Positions 1 through 4,849 of a stretch of 64,000 bases of DNA are shown one piece after another. Made by a program: the position numbers and the translations under genes. The notes beneath the pieces were generated by a model. The model was not told the DNA's origin. It was given only the letters and a program-made list of their open reading frames with translations, and made no database searches. Each line of letters starts with the position of its first letter. Within the stretch, counting starts at the first letter, position 1. The stretch comes from Sediminibacterium sp. C3 (lineage in GTDB: Bacteria > Bacteroidota > Bacteroidia > Chitinophagales > Chitinophagaceae): positions 2,909,476-2,973,475 of the forward strand of contig NZ_KI669560.1 in assembly GCF_000508085.1 (NCBI RefSeq). The letters are read 5' to 3'.

Positions 1-235
1 AATAGCATTGGGTGATAAAACATTTATGTTACGTAATTTCCGACACCCAACATCAGCGATTTGAGAAAATTTATTCTTTAGCTTCATGCAAGCCTTTTGC
101 CTTCGGCGTTTCACAAGCAAGCTTGAGGCGCCTTCGCCTAAAGGCTTGCTAGTATAGGTCTTCTAAAATCATTCTTTAAAAATTAACCAATAAAAAGCAA
201 CTATTATTCGTTACAATTTTAATCAGCTGACGAAT

Positions 236-330
236 TTCGCCTCAACGTTGAAGCATTGATCCTGTCGGCTAAAGTTAGTTAATTGTTTACTGTAGGCTTC
301 GCCGATAGTATCAATGCAATGTTGGGCGAA
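236..330 (-). other. attC-like palindromic site 0
   Basis: Left arm 236-269 pairs with right arm 301-330 over nearly its full length, with a one-base and a three-base bulge on one side only. The right end carries GTTGGGC (321-327), a perfect match to the integron core GTTRRRY. The left end is CCTCAAC, one base off RYYYAAC. Unpaired extra bases on one arm and conserved ends with a variable middle are hallmarks of attC sites. The assignment is structural; no folding was computed. Confidence 0.6.
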
Positions 331-413
331 GGTCTAACAGGTCTTTGAATTTAATCCATCTAAACTGACGACCGGAGTTCGTCAGCTGAATTACTGTTCT
401 ATATCTGCTAGTA

Positions 414-460
414 CTACTAAAGCAATGACATAAAAGAAATTTATGTTGTTGCTTTAGTAG
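414..460. other. Long hairpin inside cassette X
   Basis: Arms 414-434 and 440-460 are 21 bases each with two mismatches and a five-base loop. It lacks a T-tract on either side, so it is not a standard terminator. It may be part of a structured RNA or a DNA recombination structure. Confidence 0.6.
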
Positions 461-715
461 ATAGGTTACATTGAATAGCATTGGGTGATAAAACATTTAT
501 GTTACGTAGTTTCCGACACCCAACATCAGCGATTTGAGAAAATTTATTCTTTAGCTTCATGCAAGCCTTTTGCCTTCGGCGTTTCACAAGCAAGCTTGAG
601 GCGCCTTCGCCTAAAGGCTTGCTAGTATAGGTCTTCTAAAATCATTCTTTAAAAATTAACCAATAAAAAGCAACTATTATTCGTTACAATTTTAATCAGC
701 TGACGAATTTCGCCT

Positions 716-905
716 CAACGTTTGGGCTTGCTGCTGTGCTGGTATTTTATAATGTCCAGCCCGGAGCCGCAGCCGATTGAAAAACTGATGATGAAGTTAT
801 GCAATGTTGCTGGGATTTATTCGGTCAGCCGGATATGGGCTGATAGCGAACAGAAAGACGAGTATATATTCGTCAGCCAGCATAGCAGCAAACCTCGCTG
901 TTAGC
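716..905 (-). other. attC-like palindromic site A
   Basis: Arms 725-742 and 877-894 pair over 18 bases with two G/A-type mismatches. They are bracketed by CAAC (716-719) and GTTAGC (900-905). The interior of about 134 bp has secondary hairpins, including GACGA/TCGTC at 857-874. It directly follows the stop codon of the Cys-rich mercury-operon gene (stop at 925-927). An 8-bp inverted repeat GCTGTTAG/CTAACAGC (897-904/925-932) overlaps both the core and the stop codon. Length and layout resemble the longer attC sites. Confidence 0.55.
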
Positions 906-924
906 TGCATACCCTTCGTCGCTA

Positions 925-1137
925 CTAACAGCAGGATGTTCCTAATTGCATCGGTGGACATTTTACTGTCCCGTAACTGCAATAAACGCAACAGTCGCCC
1001 TCTTTTGGTTTAAGTCGTGTCTTGCAATTTGAACACTCATAAAAATACTGGCAAGCATCTGTTGGCATTGTTTCTTCTTGTCTGTGTCCACAAACATGGC
1101 AAGTAATAACAGATTGAAGTACGATAGTTTTTTCCAT
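925..1137 (-). CDS. Cys-rich GDCC-type small protein of mercury operon
   Basis: This 70-residue soluble protein has 11 cysteines, including CxxC pairs at 13/16 and 35/38, a GDCCVYC stretch around 48-53 and a C-terminal CC. I recall similar GDCC proteins beside MerT/MerP-type genes in Bacteroidota, where a metal-handling role is plausible but not proven to my knowledge. The start codon overlaps the merTP stop by one base, so it is the last gene of a coupled three-gene operon. It may carry or chelate Hg(II) or a similar soft metal in the cytoplasm. The stop lies only 20 bp from attC-like site A, as expected for a cassette end. Confidence 0.7.
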   Translation of the reverse strand: MEKTIVLQSVITCHVCGHRQEETMPTDACQYFYECSNCKTRLKPKEGDCCVYCSYGTVKCPPMQLGTSCC

Positions 1138-1754
1138 TAGTTGTTGATTACAGATTGAGAAGTTACTTTATAGCCAGTTTTATTTATGATAGATGCAAGG
1201 CTGTCAACGGAAGTTTTACTGTTGTCAAACTTAACAAGGCTATTGCCCTTTTCATAAGAAGTATTGAACTCAATCACTCCCGTTGTTTTTGAAAGTTCGC
1301 TGTTTATATGTTCTGTGCAGCCTTCGCAGGTCATACCTTTTATTTTAAATTCTACTGTCTGTATATTGCTTTTGTCAACAATAATGACCTTTGCTTCTTG
1401 TGGCTTTGGATAAAATACTTTTGCATAGTAAGGAAATGCAATTAACAGTCCTGCAAGCACTGTAACGATTGCTAAAAATGATTTTGATTGCCAAAATGAT
1501 TTTTTGTTGTCTGCTTCACAGTCGCAGTCAACTTGCTTTTTTGGTTTTAATTTTTGATACCACGCAAACGCAAAAACAGCAACAGTCAAACCGATTAAAT
1601 AAGGACGATACGGCTCAATCCACGAAAACGAAGAAGCAAGTCCGCTTGCGCCACCTAAGAAAGCTAAAACTGGTGTGATGCAGCAAAGCGAAGCTGCAAC
1701 TGCTGCCAACAGTCCACCAATCCAACCTTTACTATTTTTTGTTGCCGTTGTCAT
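1137..1754 (-). CDS. merTP: MerTP-like mercuric transport protein
   Basis: This 205-residue inner-membrane protein has a MerT-like part with a Cys pair in the first membrane helix (C24, C25), a second pair in a cytoplasmic loop (C77, C79), a third helix near 92-110, and a C-terminal heavy-metal-associated domain with GMTCEGC (C143, C146). The fused MerT and MerP parts would pass Hg(II) from periplasm to cytoplasm by thiol exchange. Its start overlaps the arsR-type stop by four bases, giving translational coupling. No mercuric reductase MerA is found here, so the imported metal would need another sink. Transport of another thiophilic metal cannot be excluded. Confidence 0.85.
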   Translation of the reverse strand: MTTATKNSKGWIGGLLAAVAASLCCITPVLAFLGGASGLASSFSWIEPYRPYLIGLTVAVFAFAWYQKLKPKKQVDCDCEADNKKSFWQSKSFLAIVTVLAGLLIAFPYYAKVFYPKPQEAKVIIVDKSNIQTVEFKIKGMTCEGCTEHINSELSKTTGVIEFNTSYEKGNSLVKFDNSKTSVDSLASIINKTGYKVTSQSVINN

Positions 1755-2122
1755 ACAGTCGCAAAATTTTGTTGATTGATAATTTTAAAGAACGGTCTTA
1801 AAATTTTTAAATGCTCATTGCGTAGTGAATAGAAGATGGTTTGTCCTTCTTTTCTGGCTTCAATAATGTTGCCGTCTTTTAGTTTGCGTAAATGTTGGGA
1901 AATTGCAGGAATGCTCATTCCTAAAATGTCGCTAAGGTCGCAAGGGCAAAGCTCATTTTCTTCTTCAAGCAGAAAGAGTATTTTCAGTCGCACTTCGTTA
2001 CCTGTCAAAGCAAGTACCTGTCCCAACTGCAAAAATGATTTTGAGTTAGCCTTTAATTTTTCTCGGCAGCTTTTAATTTGTTCTATGTCTGCCTGTAACC
2101 TTATGCAAGTGTCGTTTGCCAT
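1751..2122 (-). CDS. ArsR/SmtB-family metal-sensing repressor
   Basis: A winged-helix repressor of 123 residues. ELCPCDL (C59, C61) lies in the metal-sensing helix typical of ArsR-type thiol sensors, with further cysteines at 6 and 19. The recognition helix lies around MSIPAISQHLRKL (69-81). It probably represses its own operon until Hg(II) or a similar metal binds. I chose the ATG at 2122, not the one at 2155, because a -7 box sits at 2144-2151 and would lie inside the coding region of the longer form. Known mer operons mostly use MerR, but ArsR-controlled versions also exist. Confidence 0.85.
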   Translation of the reverse strand: MANDTCIRLQADIEQIKSCREKLKANSKSFLQLGQVLALTGNEVRLKILFLLEEENELCPCDLSDILGMSIPAISQHLRKLKDGNIIEARKEGQTIFYSLRNEHLKILRPFFKIINQQNFATV

Positions 2123-2143
2123 TGTCAAATTTGTTAGTCGGGT

Positions 2144-2185
2144 CAAAAGTAACAAAGATTACTTATTTAAGCAAATACTTAAATA
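2144..2185 (-). promoter_or_regulatory. Promoter and operator of the mercury-type operon
   Basis: On the minus strand TACTTTTG (2144-2151) matches the Bacteroidota -7 box. Just upstream, TATTTAAG and CTTAAATA (2164-2171/2178-2185) form a perfect 8-bp inverted repeat with a six-base gap, the shape of an ArsR-family operator. Repressor binding here would cover the -33 region. Confidence 0.7.
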
Positions 2186-2275
2186 CAAAATTGTCGGCAG
2201 GGTTACAAAGTGTCCTTGAAGTGTCGCAAAAAAAATGTCCGTTTGAATAATTGGGAAGTGTCCAATAGGGCTGCA

Positions 2276-2439
2276 GCTAACGTCCGAGGCTTTACGCAGG
2301 GTGGGGAAGGATTGTTCCCGCTGCTGGCTTGGCCACTAATGACTCGATTAGTTAAAGCCAAATTACTGAAGCTCATTTGAAATACCAAAGCTGATGGGCC
2401 ATTGCTGAAAGCCCAACTTGCGTAAAGCCTTTTGTTAGC
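2276..2439 (-). other. attC-like palindromic site B
   Basis: GCTAAC (2276-2281) and GTTAGC (2434-2439) are perfect inverse ends. Inside them GGCTTTACGCA (2288-2298) pairs perfectly with 2419-2429. Pairing continues imperfectly inward, and a central hairpin ACTAAT/ATTAGT (2335-2340/2347-2352) lies within TTGGC/GCCAA. It sits between the mercury operon promoter and the stop codon of the next gene (2444), exactly where a cassette boundary would be. Confidence 0.65.
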
Positions 2440-2443
2440 AACA

Positions 2444-2944
2444 TCAAATTTTTTGAACTTCTAAAATTGTTTTAGAATGAGGTGTGTATGAAATAAAAAT
2501 ATTCTCATTTTCCTCAACTTTTTCAAATAAATCTTGACTTACTTTAAAATTCTCACTTCCTTTTTTTTCAACTTCAATTTTAATAGTATACTTTATTGAA
2601 ACAGAACCCTTTGATATTTCTTTTTTCAAAACTCGCGTTGAAGTATTTACTTTAATTTTTGCTTCATAGTCTTTCTTCAATTTAAAAAGTTTTCTTAGGG
2701 TTGTTAAATAGAGTAATCCCCAAAAAAGGAAATGAAAAACTACTAAAGGGAAATAGTCCGTTTTTGTTTCTTGAAAAGTAGGTATTTTAGGCGGAAGCAA
2801 AGGTCCTATTAATGCGAATAAAGAGAAAACTATCCCAATCTTTATAGCTAGTTTCCTTTCTTTAATTAATTCATTTTGAATAAGAGCCTCTTGCTCTTCT
2901 AAAAGCTGTTCAGTTATATTCTCTTTTTTATTGTCTTCTATCAT
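2444..2944 (-). CDS. Hypothetical membrane protein, cassette gene
   Basis: I do not recognise a family for this 166-residue protein. It starts with a charged, Glu-rich segment that may form a coiled coil (about 1-34). Two membrane helices follow (about 35-50 and 66-82), joined by a proline-rich loop, and then a Lys/Glu-rich domain of beta character (about 95-166). The stop codon lies 5 bp from the GTTAGC core of attC-like site B. A GTTGGCAAC-type sequence just upstream of the start (2949-2957, minus strand) could be the other end of its cassette. It is more AT-rich than the housekeeping genes of the window, which fits transfer. Confidence 0.65.
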   Translation of the reverse strand: MIEDNKKENITEQLLEEQEALIQNELIKERKLAIKIGIVFSLFALIGPLLPPKIPTFQETKTDYFPLVVFHFLFWGLLYLTTLRKLFKLKKDYEAKIKVNTSTRVLKKEISKGSVSIKYTIKIEVEKKGSENFKVSQDLFEKVEENENIFISYTPHSKTILEVQKI

Positions 2945-2948
2945 GTGT

Positions 2949-3011
2949 TGTTGCCAACACTTAAATATACGCTACTCCCAAAAGTGAACAAAGGAAATAA
3001 GCCTTAAGTGT
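2949..3011. other. Inverted repeat between cassette 1 and recombinase
   Basis: ACACTTAA (2957-2964) and TTAAGTGT (3004-3011) form an 8-bp inverted repeat. Beside it the minus strand reads GTTGGC, resembling the cores of the attC-like sites. It could be the first recombination boundary of the array. The remaining sequence up to 3127 shows nothing else I can name. Confidence 0.3.
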
Positions 3012-3127
3012 CATTGTTTTAATGTTATAGTTTTTGTATTGTCATTACGTCAATACACTTATACATTTATTATTGTCAGCGAAAATGCAATCAATTATAC
3101 AAAAGCAATTGTCAGTAAATCTGAAGA

Positions 3128-4075
3128 CTACCAATCTATCTGTCGCTTTTTAAACAAGTCATCTAAAGGGCTTCCAATATTTACCAGTTGCTTTTTACTT
3201 ACATGCAAATAGCGCTCAGTAGTTCTTATATCAAAGTGACCAAGCAAATCTTTTATGTATCGTATATCCGTTCCCTTATCTAACAAATGGGTAGCAAAGC
3301 TGTGCCGTAAGCTGTGTATACCAACATCTTTAACAATACCAGCTGCCCTCTTTGCATTACTGAAAATCTGTTGAACCGTTCTTGTAGGATAGGCATCTCC
3401 TGTTTGTTCCGATTCAAATAAGTACACTTTTGGTCTAGGTGTGTATTGTTTAAAATACTCACGTAATATATCCAGTAGCACCGGGCTTAAATTCACATAG
3501 CGATCTTTCTTTCCCTTTGCATTTTCAATAAAAATCTGCATCCGCTCACTATCGATATCCTTTAATTTCAATTGAACAATTTCACTTACCCTCAAACCGG
3601 CACTATACGCTGTAAAGAGCATGGCTTTATGTTTTTTATTAGCAAGCGCATTAAATAGTCTACATAGTTCTTCCTCGTTTAATAGTTTAGGCAGCTGTAA
3701 TGGCTTCTTAGGTCTTGGAATTTCCCAGAAGAAGCGATCCCTCCGTAAAACTTGTTCGTAATAGAACTTAATAGCATTGATCCTACTATGTAATGTATTC
3801 TCTGAGAGTTTTAATTTCTCAAAACAAAATACCAGGTATTTTTTCAAATGCGCTGGCTGCAAATCATCCGCAGGTATGTTCCCCAGCCTATATAAGAACT
3901 GGTGCATTTCATTTAAATAGGTCTTAATAGTGCTTTTACTATAAGCTTTCAAAATCAAATGATCTCGCATCAATTCAATTACGTGTAGATTGATTGGATC
4001 AACCCTAGGAATACCTTCAATTGCGGTTTCCGATTGCCCTAAATTATTTAGGGGCTTTGTAGGTAATTTTTGCAT
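3128..4075 (-). CDS. Tyrosine recombinase / site-specific integrase
   Basis: This 315-residue recombinase has an N-terminal SAM-like core-binding domain (about 30-110) and a catalytic domain (about 130-295). The catalytic set is visible: R162 in AGLRVSE, a lysine in the AKGKKDRY turn (187-190), H254-x-x-R257 in HSLRHSF, H280 in LLGHFD, and Y289 in ERYLHV. It lacks the extra helix that integron integrases (IntI) carry before the HxxR motif, although it ends with a SPLDDLF stretch reminiscent of IntI C-termini. It therefore belongs to the Xer-like integrases common in Bacteroidota. It leads into the cassette genes on the same strand and is the obvious candidate to move them; that link is inference. 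Confidence 0.9.
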   Translation of the reverse strand: MQKLPTKPLNNLGQSETAIEGIPRVDPINLHVIELMRDHLILKAYSKSTIKTYLNEMHQFLYRLGNIPADDLQPAHLKKYLVFCFEKLKLSENTLHSRINAIKFYYEQVLRRDRFFWEIPRPKKPLQLPKLLNEEELCRLFNALANKKHKAMLFTAYSAGLRVSEIVQLKLKDIDSERMQIFIENAKGKKDRYVNLSPVLLDILREYFKQYTPRPKVYLFESEQTGDAYPTRTVQQIFSNAKRAAGIVKDVGIHSLRHSFATHLLDKGTDIRYIKDLLGHFDIRTTERYLHVSKKQLVNIGSPLDDLFKKRQIDW

Positions 4076-4127
4076 AACAACAGTTGGTTATTTGCATAAC
4101 CATTGGTTTGTAGGGGTTACTGTTGTT
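4056..4127. promoter_or_regulatory. Repeat cluster at the recombinase start
   Basis: TTTGCATAAC occurs twice (4069-4078 and 4091-4100), 22 bp apart and on one DNA face. TTTGTAGG occurs at 4056-4063 and 4107-4114. AACAACAGT/ACTGTTGTT (4076-4084/4119-4127) encloses GGTTAT/ATAACC (4086-4091/4096-4101). The cluster straddles the start codon. It could be an operator or a recombinase binding site such as an attI-like locus. Confidence 0.5.
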
Positions 4128-4280
4128 TGTTAAATATAGCAAAGCTTCCTGAGTCCCAGACATAAATGTCACAGGTCAGTGAATACTAACAGTATATTAA
4201 TTGGGGAGGAATATTTAAGAAACAATTGGGGTAGTGTGAATGTAATAAAAAAGATTGTAATATCAAAAAATCAGCAGGGA

Positions 4281-4493
4281 TTATTGCAAGAATGCTTCTA
4301 CCGACAAATCTTCATCAATCAATGGCCAATGAATACCGTAACCAGACGGCGAAATTTTAAAGTATGACCTTTCTATTTCAGTAGCATTAACTAGTTTCTC
4401 TGAAACTTTAGAAATTGGCAACTCGAAAAATTGACCATCTATTTTTACTCGAATAGTGTCGCCTTCAAAAACCAATGATTCTATATGATGCAC
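4281..4493 (-). CDS. DUF2442 domain protein
   Basis: This 70-residue protein has the DUF2442 C-terminal signature GYGIHWPLIDEDLSVE (about 51-66). Members usually follow a DUF4160 gene and the pair is sometimes discussed as toxin-antitoxin-like. Its biochemical role is not established. No DUF4160 partner is visible upstream: 4494-4729 holds only hairpins before the tRNA. It is therefore an orphan, probably left by island turnover. The ATG at 4493 is the only good start. Confidence 0.75.
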   Translation of the reverse strand: MHHIESLVFEGDTIRVKIDGQFFELPISKVSEKLVNATEIERSYFKISPSGYGIHWPLIDEDLSVEAFLQ

Positions 4494-4572
4494 AAGTAGA
4501 ATATTAACTTGTTTTATAAATTAATATTTGAAGTTAGGGAAATATGTGGTGTTTGTGATGTGATGGGGAATT

Positions 4573-4652
4573 GCCGGCTTCGCTCCGCTCGCCGGCATTC
4601 TGGGTGGGGCAGCTATACAAAACCTCCAGCGGCAAGGCCGCTGTGGTTTTTT
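4573..4652 (+). repeat. Hairpins between DUF2442 and tRNA-Met
   Basis: GCCGGC/GCCGGC (4573-4578/4591-4596) forms one hairpin. AGCGGC/GCCGCT (4628-4633/4637-4642), followed by GTGG and six T, resembles a plus-strand intrinsic terminator. ACAAAACCTC near 4617 mirrors the tRNA terminator at 4718-4727. No gene lies in 4494-4729. Confidence 0.45.
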
Positions 4653-4696
4653 CGCGTCTTCGCTTATACGAGCAAGCTCGTAACGCTTAGCCACAA

Positions 4697-4727
4697 AAAA
4701 ACCCCTCAACTGCGTTGAGAGGTTTTG
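4697..4727 (-). terminator. tRNA-Met terminator
   Basis: On the minus strand, directly after the tRNA 3' end, a CCTCTCAAC/GTTGAGG(GG) stem is followed by a run of seven T. This is a standard intrinsic terminator. Confidence 0.75.
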
Positions 4728-4729
4728 TG

Positions 4730-4803
4730 TAGCGAGGATGGGAATTGAACCCATCACCTCAGGGTTATGAATCCTGCGCTCTAACCAACTGAGCTACCTC
4801 GCC
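4730..4803 (-). tRNA. tRNA-Met (anticodon CAT)
   Basis: The minus strand folds as a 74-nt cloverleaf. Acceptor GGCGAGG pairs with CCTCGCT, the D stem is GCTC/GAGC, the anticodon loop is TTCATAA with anticodon CAT, and the T arm is ATGGG-TTCAATT-CCCAT. CCA is not encoded. CAT could also be a lysidine-modified Ile2 tRNA; the elongator Met is the more likely call. A TATATTTG promoter lies 14 bp upstream. Confidence 0.92.
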
Positions 4804-4817
4804 GTCCTTTCGGGGTG

Positions 4818-4825
4818 CAAATATA
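4818..4825 (-). promoter_or_regulatory. -7 box of tRNA-Met
   Basis: TATATTTG on the minus strand matches the Bacteroidota -7 consensus TAnnTTTG, 14 bp before the tRNA 5' end. Confidence 0.65.
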
Positions 4826-4849
4826 GGGGGTTTCGGTAAAAAGAAAAAG

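Larger units (their letters stand above)
1..722. repeat. 473-bp tandem repeat unit (cassette X)
   Basis: Positions 1-249 and 474-722 are identical except for one base (a at 36, g at 509). The period is 473 bp. Identity ends exactly inside the AAC/GTT core of two different palindromic sites (near 247 and 720), so the unit runs from core to core and 248-720 is one full copy; the other copy is cut by the window start. The unit has no convincing gene. It is rich in hairpins: 88-149, 414-460 (21-bp arms, two mismatches), a 12-bp inverted repeat 223-234/378-389, and TTGGGTG/CACCCAA at 8-14/44-50. Confidence 0.85.
1..3127 (-). mobile_element. Candidate integron-like cassette array
   Basis: Read on the minus strand from the recombinase gene, this stretch holds a membrane protein gene, a palindromic site (2276-2439), a mercury-type operon, a second palindromic site (716-905), and a 473-bp unit with a third palindromic site (236-330), which is then repeated. 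Each protein gene is codirectional and stops 5-20 bp before a site. The site ends carry AAC/GTT cores (GCTAAC, GCCCAAC, GTTAGC, GTTGAGG) resembling the integron RYYYAAC/GTTRRRY cores, but not all fit the consensus. That layout is known for integron gene cassettes. Calling it an integron relative is inference, and the left end lies outside the window. Confidence 0.6.

Noticed and set aside
311..496. 61-codon reading frame on the minus strand in cassette X
   Set aside because: It overlaps the long hairpin and ends inside the attC-like site; composition is not protein-like and no start signal is visible. It might still be translated, but I cannot support it.
1..722. CRISPR array or insertion sequence
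   Set aside because: Repeats are 473 bp with no regular short spacers, and no transposase or terminal repeats with target duplication are seen.
722..904. 60-codon frame inside attC-like site A
   Set aside because: It is formed by the two complementary arms and the loop of the palindrome; the frame on the other strand is equally open.
3128..4075. Calling the recombinase an integron integrase IntI
   Set aside because: The IntI-specific insertion before HxxR is absent; I keep it as a tyrosine recombinase with a possible new role.
4521..4757. 78-codon minus-strand frame at the tRNA
   Set aside because: It overlaps tRNA-Met and its terminator, so it is not coding. It also contains no DUF4160 remnant.
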